Below are positions 11,751 through 24,858 of a stretch of 64,000 nt of DNA, piece after piece (position 1 is the stretch's first letter; every line of letters starts with the position of its first letter). The notes under the pieces are model-generated. The model did no database searches, was not told where the DNA came from, and saw only the letters and a program-made list of their open reading frames with translations. The stretch lies in NCBI GenBank assembly GCA_033782935.1, contig JAWQEG010000003.1:2492501-2556500 (forward strand), in the 5' to 3' direction. The position numbers and the translations under genes were made by a program. The DNA is from Petrolisthes cinctipes. Lineage: Eukaryota > Arthropoda > Malacostraca > Decapoda > Porcellanidae.

Positions 11751-12611
11751 AAATTCAGGCCCAAAACACCCAAAAATTCGATATTTTGGGGTCCCAGAAG
11801 CGAACTGTACATGCCTACTCCGTGTTAGAGTATTTTCAAAATACAGGCCCAAAACATACTGAAAATCGATCTTTTAAGTGCCCAAAAGTCTATATGTGCA
11901 TGCATCTTCTGTACCCGTTTATATCTCAAATTCAGGCTCCAAACACCAGAAAATTCGATATTTTGTGGTCCCAGAAGCGATCTGTACATGCCTACTCAGA
12001 TGCAGGCCCAAAATATGCTGAAAATCGATATTTTAGGTGCCCAAAGTCAACATGTGTATGAATCTTCTGCACTCGTTTATATATCAAATTCAACCTCAAA
12101 ACAACCGAAAATTCGATATTTTTGGGTCCCAGATGCGATCTGTACATGTCTAGTCAGTGCTAGAATGTTTTCAAAATATTGGCTCAAAACATGCTAAAAA
12201 TCGATATTTTATGTGTCCAAAGTCGATATGTGCATGCATCTTCTGTACCCGTTTATATCTCAAATTCAGGCTCAAATCACCCGAAAATTCGATATTTTTG
12301 GGTCCCAAAAGCGATCTGTACATGCCTACTCCTAGTTAGAGTATTTTCAAAATACAGGCCCAAAACATGCTGAAAATCGATATTTTAGGTGCCCAAAGTC
12401 AATATGTGCATGTGTCTTCTGTACCCGTTTATATCTCAAATTCAGGCTCAAAACACCCGAAAATTCGGTATTTTTGGGTCCTAGAAGCGATCTGTACATC
12501 CCTACTCCTAGTTAGAGTATTTTCAAAATACAGGCCCAAAACATGCTGAAAATCGATATTTTAGGAGCCCAAAGTCAATATGTGCATGCATATTCTGTAC
12601 CCATTTATATC

Positions 12612-14269
12612 TCAAATTCAGGCTCAAAACACTCGAAAATTCGATATTTTGGGGTCCCAGAAGTGATCTGTACATGCCTACTTATTGCTAGAATATTTTC
12701 AAAATATAGGCCCAAAACATGCTAAAAATCGATATTTTAGGTTCCCAAAGTCGATATCTCAAATTCAGGCCCAAAACACCCGAAAATTCGATATTTTGGG
12801 GTCCCAGAAGCGAACTGTACATGCCTACTCCGTGTTAGAGTATTTTCAAAATACAGGCCCAAAACATACTGAAAATCGATCCCTTAGGTGCCCAAAAGTC
12901 GATATGTGCATGCATCTTCTGTACCCGTTTATATCACAAATTCAGGCTCAAAACACCCGAAAATTCGATATTTTGGGGTCCCAGAAGTGATCTGTACATG
13001 TCTACTTAGTGCTAGAATATTTTTAAAATATAGGCCCAAAACATGCTAAAAATCGATATTTTAGGTTCCCAAAGTCGATATCTCAAATTCAGGCCCAAAA
13101 CACCCGAAAATTCGATATTTTGGGGTCCCAAAAGCAATTTGTACTTGCCTACTCCGTGTTAGAGTTTTTACAAAATACAGGCCCAAAACAAGCTGAAAAT
13201 CGATATTTTAGGTGACCAAAGTCAATATGTGTATGCATCTTCTGCACCCGTTTACATCCCAAATTCATCCTCAAAACACCCAAAAATTCAATATTTTTGG
13301 TTCACAGATGCGATCTGTACATGCCTACTCCGTGTTAGAGTATTTTCAAAATACAGGCCCAAAACATACTGAAAATCGATCTTTTAGGTGCCCAAAAGTC
13401 GATATGTGCATGCATCTTCTGTACCCGTTTATATCTCAAATTCAGGAACCAAACACCCGAAAATTCGAGATTTTGGGGTCCCAGAAGCGATCTGTACATG
13501 CCTACTCAGATGCAGGCCCAAAACATGCTGAAAACCGATATTTTAGGTGCCCAAAGTCATTATGTGTATGAATCTTCTGCACCCGATTATATCCCAAATT
13601 CAACCTTTAAAACACCCGAAAATTCGATATTTTTGGGTCCCAGAAGCGATCTGTACATGCCTACTCTGTGCTAGAATGTTTTCAAAATATAGGCTCAAAA
13701 CATGCTAAAAATCGATATTTTAAGTGTCCAAAGTCGATATGTGCATGCATCTTCTGTACCCGTTTATTTCTCAAATTCAGGCGCAAAACACTTGAAAATT
13801 CGGTATTTTTGGTTCCTAGAAGCGATCTGTACATCCCGACCCCTAGTTAGAATGTTTTCAAGATACAGACCCAAAACATGCTCAAAATCGATATTTTGGG
13901 TGCCCAAAAGTCGATATGTGCATGCATCTTCTGTACCCGTTTATATCTCAAGTTCAGGCTCAAAACATCCGAAAATTCGATATTTGGGGGTCCCAGAAGC
14001 GATCTGTACATGCCTACTCGGTGCAAGAATATTTTCAAAATATAGGCCCAAAACATGCTAAAAATCGATATTTTAGGTGCCCAAAGTCGATATCTCAAAT
14101 TCAGGCCCAAAACACCCAGAAATTCGATATTTTGGGGTCCCAGAAGCGATCTGTACATGCCTACTCCGTGTTAGAGTATTTTCAAAATACAGGCCCAAAA
14201 CATGCTGAAAATCGATATTTTAGGTGACCAAAGTCAATATGTGTATGCATTTTCTGCACCTTTTATATC
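12612..14269 (+). repeat. 1658-bp ten-monomer HOR, copy 1
   Basis: This copy contains three S monomers, one class 7 derivative (13482-13640) and six full-length monomers. It repeats directly adjacent at an offset of 1658 bp. Differences I could find are single bases, for example cttattgct/cttagtgct, cttctgtac/cttatgtac, gaaaaccg/gaaaatcg and ggcgcaaa/ggcgtaaa. This is the most recent duplication I can see in the window. Confidence 0.9.
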
Positions 14270-15927
14270 CCAAATTCAGGCTCAAAACACTCGAAAATTC
14301 GATATTTTGGGGTCCCAGAAGTGATCTGTACATGCCTACTTAGTGCTAGAATATTTTCAAAATATAGGCCCAAAACATGCTAAAAATCGATATTTTAGGT
14401 TCCCAAAGTCGATATCTCAAATTCAGGCCCAAAACACCCGAAAATTCGATATTTTGGGGTCCCAGAAGCGAACTGTACATGCCTACTCCGTGTTAGAGTA
14501 TTTTCAAAATACAGGCCCAAAACATACTGAAAATCGATCCCTTAGGTGCCCAAAAGTCGATATGTGCATGCATCTTATGTACCCGTTTATATCACAAATT
14601 CAGGCTCAAAACACCCGAAAATTCGATATTTTGGGGTCCCAGAAGTGATCTGTACATGTCTACTTAGTGCTAGAATATTTTTAAAATATAGGCCCAAAAC
14701 ATGCTAAAAATCGATATTTTAGGTTCCCAAAGTCGATATCTCAAATTCAGGCCCAAAACACCCGAAAATTCGATATTTTGGGGTCCCAAAAGCAATTTGT
14801 ACTTGCCTACTCCGTGTTAGAGTTTTTACAAAATACAGGCCCAAAACAAGCTGAAAATCGATATTTTAGGTGACCAAAGTCAATATGTGTATGCATCTTC
14901 TGCACCCGTTTACATCCCAAATTCATCCTCAAAACACCCAAAAATTCAATATTTTTGGTTCACAGATGCGATCTGTACATGCCTACTCCGTGTTAGAGTA
15001 TTTTCAAAATACAGGCCCAAAACATACTGAAAATCGATCTTTTAGGTGCCCAAAAGTCGATATGTGCATGCATCTTCTGTACCCGTTTATATCTCAAATT
15101 CAGGAACCAAACACCCGAAAATTCGAGATTTTGGGGTCCCAGAAGCGATCTGTACATGCCTACTCAGATGCAGGCCCAAAACATGCTGAAAATCGATATT
15201 TTAGGTGCCCAAAGTCATTATGTGTATGAATCTTCTGCACCCGATTATATCCCAAATTCAACCTTTAAAACACCCGAAAATTCGATATTTTTGGGTCCCA
15301 GAAGCGATCTGTACATGCCTACTCTGTGCTAGAATGTTTTCAAAATATAGGCTCAAAACATGCTAAAAATCGATATTTTAAGTGTCCAAAGTCGATATGT
15401 GCATGCATCTTCTGTACCCGTTTATTTCTCAAATTCAGGCGTAAAACACTTGAAAATTCGGTATTTTTGGTTCCTAGAAGCGATCTGTACATCCCGACCC
15501 CTAGTTAGAATGTTTTCAAGATACAGACCCAAAACATGCTCAAAATCGATATTTTGGGTGCCCAAAAGTCGATATGTGCATGCATCTTCTGTACCCGTTT
15601 ATATCTCAAGTTCAGGCTCAAAACATCCGAAAATTCGATATTTGGGGGTCCCAGAAGCGATCTGTACATGCCTACTCGGTGCAAGAATATTTTCAAAATA
15701 TAGGCCCAAAACATGCTAAAAATCGATATTTTAGGTGCCCAAAGTCGATATCTCAAATTCAGGCCCAAAACACCCAGAAATTCGATATTTTGGGGTCCCA
15801 GAAGCGATCTGTACATGCCTACTCCGTGTTAGAGTATTTTCAAAATACAGGCCCAAAACATGCTGAAAATCGATATTTTAGGTGACCAAAGTCAATATGT
15901 GTATGCATTTTCTGCACCTTTTATATC
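14270..15927 (+). repeat. 1658-bp ten-monomer HOR, copy 2
   Basis: This is the tandem partner of 12612-14269 and shares its rare variants (aggaaccaaac, ttcgagatttt, caacctttaaaac, ccgacccctag, tatttggggg). The junction near 14270 joins a class 3-like tail (ccttttatatcccaaattca) to the class 5 tail that opens the block, inside a monomer and in correct phase. Confidence 0.9.
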
Positions 15928-18250
15928 CCAAATTCAACCTCAAAACACCCGAAAATTCGATATTTTTGGGTCCAAGAAGCAATCTGTACATGCCTACTCA
16001 GTGCTAGAATGTTTTCAAAATATAGGCTCAAAACATGCTAAAAATCGATATTTTAAGTGTCCAAAATCGATATGTGCATGCATCATCTGTACTCGTTTAT
16101 ATCTCAAATTCAGGCTCAAAACACCCGAAAATTCGATATTTTGGGGTCCCAGAAGCAAAGTGTACAGCTTACTCAGATGCAGGCCCAAAACATGCTGAAA
16201 ATCGATATTTTAGGTGCCCAAAGTCAACATGTGTATGCATCTTCTGCACTCGTTTATATCTCAAATTCAACCTCAAAACACCCGAAAATTCGATAATTTT
16301 GGGTCCAAGAAGCAATCTGTACATGCCTACTCCTAGTTAGAGTATTTTCAAAATACAGGCCCAAAACATGTTGAAAATCGATATTTTAGGTGCCCAAAGT
16401 CAATATGAGCATGCATCTTCTGTACCCGTTTATATCTCAAATTCAGGCTCAAAACACCCGAAAATTCGTATTTTTGGGGTCCTAGAAGCGATCTGTACAT
16501 CCGTACTCCTAGTTTGAATGTTTTCAAGATACAGACCCAAAACATGCTCAAAATCGATATTTATTTGCCCAAAAGTCGATATGTGCATGCATCTTCTGTA
16601 CCCGTTTATATCTCAAATTCAGGCTCAAAACACCCGAAAATTCGATATTTTGGGGTCCCAGAAGCGATCTGTACATGACTACTCAGTGCAAGAATATTTT
16701 CAAAATATAGGCCCAAAACATGCTAAAAATCGATATTTTAGGTGCCCAAAGTCGATATCTCAAATTCAGGCGTAAAACACCCAAAAATTTGATATTTTGG
16801 GGTCCCAGAAGCGATCTGTACATGTCTACTCCTTGTTATAGTATTTTCAAAATATAAGCCCAAAACAAGCTGAAAATCGATATTTTAGGTGACCAAAGTC
16901 AATATGTGTATGCATCTTCTGCACCCGTTTATATCCCAAATTCAATCTCAAAACACCCGAAAATTCGATATTTTTGGGTCCCAGAAGCGATCTGTACATG
17001 CCTACTCAGTGCTAGAATGTTTTCAAAATATAGGCTTAAAACATGCTAAAAATCGATATTAAAGTGTCCAAAGTCGATATGTGCATGCATCATCTGTACC
17101 CGTTTATATCTCAAATTCAGGCTCAAAAAACCCGAATATTCGATATTTTGGGGTCCCAGAAGTGATCTGTACATGCCTACTTAGTGCTAGAATATTTTCA
17201 AAATATAGGCCCAAAACATGCTAAAAATCGATATTTTAAGTGCCCAAAGTCGATATCTGAAATTCAGGCCCAAAACACCCGTAAGTTCGATATTTTCGGG
17301 TCCCAGAAGCGAACTGTACATGCCTACTCCGTGTTAGAGTATTTTCAAAATACAGGCCCAAAACATACTTAAAATCGATCTTTTAGGTGCCCAAAAGTTG
17401 ATATGTGCATGCATCTTCTGTACCCGTTTATATCTGAAATTCAGGCTCAAAACACCCGAAAATTCGATATTTTGGGGTCCCAGAAGCGATCTGTACATGC
17501 CTACTCAGATGCAGGCCCAAAACATACTGAAAATCGATATTTTAGGTGCCCAAAGTCAACATGTGTATGCATCTTCAGCACTCGTTTATATCTCAAATTC
17601 AACCTCAAAAAACCCAAAAATTCGATCATTCTGGGTCCCAGAACCGATCTGTACATGTTTAGTCAGTGCTAGAATGTTTTCAAAATATAGGCTCAAAACA
17701 TGCTAAAAATCGATATTTTAAGTGTCCAAAGTCGATATGTGCATGCATCTTGTGTACCCGTTTATATCTCAAATTCAGGCTCAAAATACACGTAAATTCG
17801 ATATTTTTGGGTCCCAGAAGCGATCTGTACATGCCTACTCCTAGTTAGAGTATTTTCAAAATACAGGCCCAAAACATGCTGAAAATCGATATTTTAGGTG
17901 CCCAAAGTCAATATGTGCATGCATCTTCTGTACCCGTTTATATCTCAAATTCAGGCTCAAAACACCCGAAAATTCGGTATTTTTGGGTCCTAGAAGCGAT
18001 CTGTACATCCCTACTCCTAGTTAGAATGTTTTCAAGATACAGACATAAAACATGCTCAAAATCGATATTTTAGGTGCCCAAAAGTCGATATATGCATGTA
18101 TCTTCTGTACCCGTTTATATCTCAAATTCAGGCTTAAAACACCCAAAAATTCGATATTTTGTGGTCCCAGAAGCGATCTGTACATGCCTACTCAATGCTA
18201 AAATATTTTCAAAATATAGGCCCAAAACATGCTAAAAATCGATATTTTAG
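15928..18250 (+). repeat. Mixed-class satellite, right end of domain I
   Basis: Regular monomers follow with class 7 units near 16172 and 17506, the last class 7 units I can see in the window. A near match to a CENP-B box lies at 17285-17301. No unique sequence is present. Confidence 0.8.
17285..17301 (+). other. CENP-B-box-like variant (8 of 9 core bases)
   Basis: TTCG, seven bases, then CGGG match the spacing of the mammalian CENP-B box (nTTCGnnnnAnnCGGGn). The single required central A is a T here. Most monomers have GGGG at this place. Similar CGGG variants lie at 24631-24647 and near 26985, 33578 and 34605. Binding is not implied, since the match can arise from one G-to-C change in the consensus. 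Confidence 0.3.
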
Positions 18251-19100
18251 GTGCCCAAAGTCGATATCTCAAATTCAGGTCCAAAACACCCAAAAACTCG
18301 ATATTTTGGGGTCCCAGAAGCGATCTGTACATGCCTACTCCGTGTTAAGAGTATTTTCAATATGCAGGCCCAAAACATACTGAAAATCGATCTTTTATGT
18401 GCCCAAAAGTCGATATGTGGATGCATCTTCTGTACCCGTTTATATCTCAAATTCAGGCTCAAAACACCCGAAAACTCGATATTTTGGGGTCCCAGAAGCG
18501 ATCTGTACTTGCCTACTCCGTGTTAGAGTATTTTCAAAAAACAGGCCCAAAACAAGCTGAAAATAGATATTTTATGTGACCAAAGTCAATATGTGTATGC
18601 ATCTTCTGCACCCGTTTATATCCCAAATTCAACCTCAAAACACCCGAAAATTCGATATTTTTGGGTCCCAGAAGCGATCTGTACATGCCTACTTAGTGCT
18701 AGAATGTTTTCAAAATATAGGCTTGAAACATGCTAAAAATCGATATTTTAAGTGTCCAAAGTCGATATGTGCATGCATCATCTGTACCCGTTGATATCTC
18801 AAATTCAGGCTCAAAACACCCGAAAATTCGATATTTTGGTGTCCCAGAAGCGATCTGTACTTTCCTACTACGTGTCAGAGTATTTTCAAAATACAGGCGA
18901 AAAAAAACAAGCTGAAAATCGATATTTTAGGTGACCAAAGTCAATATGTGTATGTATCTTCTGCACCCGTTTATATCCCAAATTCAACCTCAGAACACCC
19001 GAAAATTCGATATTTTTGGGTCCCAGAAGCAATCTGTACATGCCTACTTAGTGCTAGAATGTTTTCAAAATATAGGCTCAAAATATGCTAAAAATCGATA
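18250..19100 (+). repeat. 1179-bp-offset duplication, copy 1
   Basis: This block matches 19429-20280 at an offset of 1179 bp. Shared rare features are the gttaagagtattttcaat unit with an extra A, atgcagg or atgcagcc, aaatagatattttatgtgacc, and the A8 run. The offset fits a seven-monomer block of mainly full-length and S units with small insertions. Confidence 0.8.
18900..18907 (+). repeat. A8 homopolymer expansion inside a class 3 unit
   Basis: The normal ggcgcaaaacaag or ggcccaaaacaag block is ggcg, eight A, then caag here, a net gain of three bases. The same expansion is seen near 20080, 22996, 25350, 30436 and 31946 and nowhere outside about 18.9-32 kb. It therefore marks one family of copies spread within this domain. 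Confidence 0.8.
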
Positions 19101-19170
19101 TTTTAGGTGCCCAAAGTCGATATCTCAAATTCAGGCCCAAAACACTCGAAAATTCGATATTTTGGGGTCC
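19024..19170 (+). repeat. Chimeric 147-bp monomer (class 4 left, class S right)
   Basis: The left part has the class 4 signature (ctagaatgtttt, ataggctc). From about 19095 the unit becomes class S, with aggtgccc and the 29-bp deletion joint gatatctc. The switch lies in the shared run ctaaaaatcgatatttta, which suggests exchange or conversion inside the monomer. Confidence 0.8.
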
Positions 19171-19428
19171 CAGGAGCGAACTGTACATGCCTACTCCGTG
19201 TTAGAGTATTTTCAAAATACAGGCCCAAAACATGCTTAAAATCGATATTTTAGGTGCCCAAAAGTCGATATGTGCATGCATCTTCTGTACCCATTTTAAT
19301 CTCAAATTCAGGCTTAAAACACCCGAAAATTCGATATTTTGGGGTCCCAGAAGCGATCTGTACATGTCTACTCAGTGCTAGAATATTTTCAAAATATAGG
19401 CCCAAAACATGCTAAAAATCAAAATTTA

Positions 19429-20280
19429 AATGCCCAAAGTCGATATCTCAAATTCAGGCCCAAAACACCCAAAAGTTCGATATTTTGGGGTCCCAGAAGC
19501 GATCTGTACATGCTTACTCCGTGTTAAGAGTATTTTCAATATGCAGCCCCAAAACATACTGAAAATCGATCTTTTATGTGCCCATAAGTCGATATGTGGA
19601 TGCATCTTCTGTACCCGTTTATATCTCAAATTCAGGCTTAAAACACCGGAAAATTCGATATTTTGGGGTCCCAGAAGCGATCTGTACTTGCCTACTCCGT
19701 GTTAGAGTATTTTCAAAAAACAGGCCCAAAACAAGCTGAAAATAGATATTTTATGTGACCAAAGTCAATATGTGTATGCATCTTCTGCACCCGTTTATAT
19801 CCCAAATTCAACCTCAAAACACCCGAAAATTCGATATTTTTGGGTCCCAGAAGCAATCTGTACATGCCTACTTAGTGCTAGAATGTTTTCAAAATATAGG
19901 CTCAAAATATGCTAAAAATCGATATTTTAAGTGTCCAAAGTCGATATGTGCATGCATCATCTGTACCCGTTGATATCTCAAATTCAGGCTCAAAACACCC
20001 GAAAATTCGATAATTTGGGGTCCCAGAAGCGATCTGTACTTTCCTACTCCGTGTTAGAGTATTTTCAAAATACAGGCGAAAAAAAACAAGCTGAAAATCG
20101 ATATTTTAGGTGACCAAAGTCAATATGTGTATGCATCTTCTGCACCCGTTTATATCCCAAGTTCAACCTCAGAACACCCGAAGATTCGATATTTTTGGGT
20201 CCCAGAAGCAATCTGTACATGCCTACTTAGTGCTAGAATGTTTTCAAAATATAGGCTCAAAATATGCTAAAAATCGATAT
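19429..20280 (+). repeat. 1179-bp-offset duplication, copy 2
   Basis: This is the partner of 18250-19100. It diverges at about 20280, where this copy stays class 4 (aagtgtcc) while copy 1 switches to class S (aggtgccc). The duplication end therefore coincides with the chimeric switch at 19024-19170. Confidence 0.8.
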
Positions 20281-20349
20281 TTTAAGTGTCCAAAGTCGAT
20301 ATGTGCATGCATCATCTGTACCCGTTTATATCTCAAAATCAGGCTCAAA

Positions 20350-21180
20350 ACACCAGAAAATTCGATATTTTTGGGTCCCAGAAGTGATCTGTACATGCCT
20401 ACTTAGTGCTAGAATATTTTCAAAATATAGGCCCAAAACATGCTAAAAATCGATATTTTAGGTGCCCAAAGTCGATATCTCAAATTCAGGCCCAAAACAC
20501 TCGAAAATTCGATATTTTGGGGTCCCAGGAGCGAACTGTACATGCCTACTCCGTGTTAGAGTATTTTCAAAATACAGGCCCAAAACATACTGAAAATCGA
20601 TCTTTTAGGTGCCCAAAAGTTGAAATGTGCATGCATCTTCTGTACCCGTTTATATCTCTAATTCAGGCTCAAAACACCCATAAATTCGATATTTTTGGGT
20701 CCCAGAAGCGATCTGTACATGCCTACTCCTAGGTAGAGTATTTTCAAAATACAGGCCCAAAACATGCTGAAAATCGATATTTTAGGTGCCCAAAGTCAAT
20801 ATGTGAATGCATCTTCTGTACCCGTTTATATCTCAAATTCAGGTTCAAAACACCCGAAAATTCGGTATTTTTGGGTCCTAGAAGCGATCTGTACATCCCT
20901 ACTCTTAGTTAGAATGTTTTCAAGATACAGGCCCAAAACATGCTTAAAATCGATATTTTAGGTGCCCAAAAGTCGATATGTGCATGCATCTTCTGTACCC
21001 TTTTACATCTCAAATTCAGGCTTAAAACACCCTAAAATTCGATATTTTGGGGTCCCAGAAGCGATCTGTACTTGCCTACTCCGTATTAGAGTATTTTCAA
21101 AATTCAGGCCCAAAACAAGCTGAAAATCGATATTTTAGGTGACCAAAGTAAATATGTGTATGCATCTTCTGCATCCGTTT
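20350..21180 (+). repeat. Block repeated 8152 bp downstream
   Basis: This segment recurs at about 28502-29332. Shared private variants include gttgaaatg, gtgaatgcatcttc, caggttcaaaac, ctcttagttag and catgcttaaaatc. The copies are separated by other satellite, not tandem, so this is a dispersed duplication within the array. Confidence 0.75.
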
Positions 21181-23529
21181 ATATCCCAAATTCAACCTCA
21201 AAACACCCGAAAATTCGATATTTTTGGGTCCCAGAAGCGATATGTACATGCCTACTTAGTGCTAGAATTTTTTCAAAATATAGGCTCAAAACATGCTAAA
21301 AATCGATATTTTAAGTGTCCAAAGTCGAAATGTGCAAGCATCATCTGTATCCGTTTATATCTCAAATTCAGGCTCAAAACACCCGAAAATTCGATATTTT
21401 GGGGTGCCAGAAGTGATCTGTACATGCCTACTTAGTGCTAGAATATTTTCAAAATATAGGCCCAAAACATGCTAAAAATCGATATTTTAGGTGCCCAAAG
21501 TCGATATCTCAAATTCAGGCCCAAAACACCCAAAAATCCGATATTTTGGGGTCCCAGAAGCGATCTGTACATGCCTACTCCATGTTAGAGTATTTTCAAT
21601 ATACAGCCCCAAAAACATACTGAAAATCGATCTTTTAGGTGCCCAAAAGTCGATATGTGGATGCATCTTCTGTACCCGTTTATATCTCAAATTCAGGCTC
21701 AAAACATCCGAAAATTCGATATTTTGGGGTCCCAGAAGCGATCTGTACATGCCTACTCCTAGTTAGAGTATTTTCAAAATACAGGCCCAAAACATGCTGA
21801 AAATCGATATTTTCGGTGCACAAAGTCAATATGTGTATGCATCTTTTGTACCCGTTTATATCTGAAATTCAACCTCAAAACACCCGAAAATTCGGTATTT
21901 TTGGGTCCTAGAAGCGATTTGTACATCCCAACTCACAGTCAGAATGTTTTCAAGATACAGACCCAAAACATGCTCAAAATCGATATTTTAGGTGCCCAAA
22001 AGTCGATATGTGCATGCATCTTCTTTACCCGTTTATATCTCACATTCAGGCTCAAAACATCCGAAAATTCGATATTTTGGGGTCCCAGAAGCGATCTGTA
22101 CATGCCTACTCAGTGCTAGAATATTTTCAAAATAAAGGCCCAAAACATGCTAAAAAATCGATATTTTAGGTGCCCAAAGTCGATATCTCAAATTCAGGCC
22201 CAAAACACCCAAAAATTCCAAATATTGGGGTCCCAGAAGCGATCTGTACATGCCTACTCCGTGTTAGAGTATTTTCAATATACAGGCCCAAAACATACTG
22301 AAAATCGATCTTTTAGGTGCCCTAAAGTCGATATGTGGATGCATCTTTTGTACTCGTTTATATCTCAAATTCAGGCTCAAAACACCCGAAAATTCGATAT
22401 TTTGGGGTCCCAGAAGCGATCTGTACATGCCTACTCCGTGTTAAGAGTATTTTCAATATGCAGGCCCAAAACATACTGAAATTCGATTTTTTATGTGCCC
22501 AAAAGTCGATATGTGGATGCATCTTCTGTACCCGTTTATATCTCAAATTCAGGCTCAAAACACCCGAAAATTCGATATTTTGGGGTCCCAGAAGCGATAT
22601 GTACTTGCCTACTCCGTGTTAGAGTATTTTCAAAAAACAGGCCCAAAACAAGCTGAAAATCGATATTTTAGGTGACCAAAGTCAATATGTGTATGCATCT
22701 TCTGAACCTGTTTATATCCTAAATTCAACCTCAAAACACCCGAAAATTCGATATTTTTGGGTCCCAGAAGCGATCTGTACATGCCTACTTATTGCTAGAA
22801 TGTTTTCAAAATATAGGCTTGAAACATGCTAAAAATCGATATTTTAAGTGTCCAAAGTCGATATGTGCATGCATCATCTGTACCCGTTGATATCTCAAAT
22901 TTAGGCTCAAAAAACCCGAAAATTCGATATTTTGGGGTCCCAGAAGCGATCTGTACTTTCCTACTCCGTGTTAGAGTATTTTCAAAATACAGGCGAAAAA
23001 AAACAAGCAGAAAATCGATATTTTAGGTGACCAAAGTCAATATGTGTATGCATCTTCTGCAAACGTTTATATCCCAAGTTCAACCTCAGAACACCCGAAA
23101 ATTCGATATTTTTGGGTCCCAGAAGTGATCTGTACATGCCTACTTAGTGCTAGAATATTTTCAAAATATAGGCCCAAAACATGATAAAAATCGATATTTT
23201 AGGTGCCCAAAGTCGATATCTAAAATTCAGGCCCAAAACACTCGAAAATTCGATATTTTGGGGTCCCAGAAGCGAACTGTACATGCCTACTCCGTGTTAG
23301 AGTATTTTCAAAATACAGGCCCAAAACATACTGAAAATCGATCTTTTAGGTGCCCAAAAGTTGAAATGTGCATCCATCTTCTGTACCCGTTTATATCTCA
23401 AATTCAGACTGAAAATACACTAAAATTCGGTATTTTTAGGTCCTAGAAGCGATCTGTACATCCCAACTACTTGTTAGAATGTTTTCAAGATACAGGCCCA
23501 AAACATGCTCAAAATCGATATTTTAGGTG
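21181..23529 (+). repeat. Domain II satellite between duplicated blocks
   Basis: This stretch is ordinary monomers of classes 2, 3, 4, S, 5 and 6 plus the gttaagagtattttcaat unit near 22440. The region about 22.36-22.9 kb resembles 18.26-18.8 kb at an offset of 4096 bp. An A8 unit lies near 22996. No non-satellite sequence is present. Confidence 0.75.
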
Positions 23530-24858
23530 CCCAAAAGTCGATATGTGCATGCATCTTCTGTACCCATTTTTATCTCAAATTCAGGCTTAAAACACCCGAA
23601 AATTCGATATTTTGGGGTCCCAGAAGCGATCTTTACATGCCTACTCAGTGCTAGAATATTTTCAAAATATAGGCCCAAAACATGCTAAAAATCAAAATTT
23701 AAGTGCCCAAAGTCGATATCTCAAATTCAGGCCCAAAACACCCAAAAGTTCGATATTTTGGGGTCCCAGAAGCGATCTGTACATGCTTACTCCGTGTTAA
23801 GAGTATTTTCAATATTCAGGCCCAAAACATACTGAAAATCGATCTTTTAGGTGCCCAAAAGTCGATATGTGGATGCATCTTCTGTACCCGTTTATATCTC
23901 AAATTCAGGCTTAAAACACCCGAAAATTCGATATTTTGGGGTCCCAGAAGCGATCTGTACTTGCCTACTCCGTGTTAGAGTATTTTCAAAATTCAGGCCC
24001 AAAACAAGCTGAAAATCGATATTTTAGGTGACCAAAGTAAATATGTGTATGCATCTTCTGCATCTGTTTATATCCCAAATTCAAGCTCAAAACACCCGAA
24101 AATTCAATTTTTTTGGGTCCCAGAAGCGATCTGTACATGCCTACTTAGTGCTAGAATGTTTTCAAAAATATAGGCTCAAAACATGCTAAAAATCGATATT
24201 TTAAGTGTCCAAAGTCGATATGTGCATGCATCATCTGTTTCCGTTTATATCTCAAATTCAGGCTCAAAACACCCGAAAATTCGATATTTTGGGGTCCCAG
24301 AAGCGATCTGTACTTGCCTACTCCGTGTTAGAGTAATTTCAAAATACAGGCGCAAAACAAGCTGAAAATCGATATTTTAGGTGACCAAAGTCAATATGTG
24401 TATGCATCTTCTGCACCCGTTTATATCCCAAATTCAACCTCAAAACACCCGAAAATTCGATATTTTTGGGTCCCAGAAGCGATATGTACATGCCTACTTA
24501 GTGCTAGAATTTTTTCAAAATATAGGCTCAAAACATGCTAAAAATCGATGTTTTAAGTGTCCAAAGTCGATATGTGCAAGCATCATCTGTACCCGTTTAT
24601 ATCTCAAATTCAGGCTCAAAACACCCGAAAATTCGATATTTTCGGGTCCCAGAAGTGATCTGTACATGCCTACTTAGTGCTAGAATATTTTCAAAATATA
24701 GGCCCAAAGCATGCTAAAAATCGATATTTTAGGTGCCCAAAGTCGATATCTCAAATTCAGGCCCAAAACACCCGAAAATTCGATATTTTGGGGGCCCAGA
24801 AGCGAACTGTACATGCCTACTCCGTGTTAGAGTATTTTCAAAATACAGGCCCAAAACA
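23530..24858 (+). repeat. 2354-bp-offset block, copy 1
   Basis: This block matches 25884-27211 (offset 2353-2354) and about 32476 onward. It contains the variant S unit with aaaaatcaaaatttaagtg (one base shorter), the gttaagag unit, a class 3 unit with attcaggcccaaaac, and ttcgatattttcggg. Confidence 0.8.
24631..24647 (+). other. CENP-B-box-like variant in domain II
   Basis: This has the same arrangement as at 17285: TTCG, seven bases, CGGG, with T at the central position that is A in the box. It sits at the end of a class 4 unit and is copied with its block to near 26985, 33578 and 34605. Confidence 0.3.

Noticed and set aside
13847..14158. Minus-strand open frames of about 100 codons
   Set aside because: They are the reverse complement of ordinary monomers and recur with them. 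No inverted monomers or independent genes are present.
18898..18910. A8 tract as a polyA tail of a retroposed sequence
   Set aside because: It lies inside an otherwise normal class 3 monomer with no inserted sequence or target-site duplication, so it is a homopolymer length variant.
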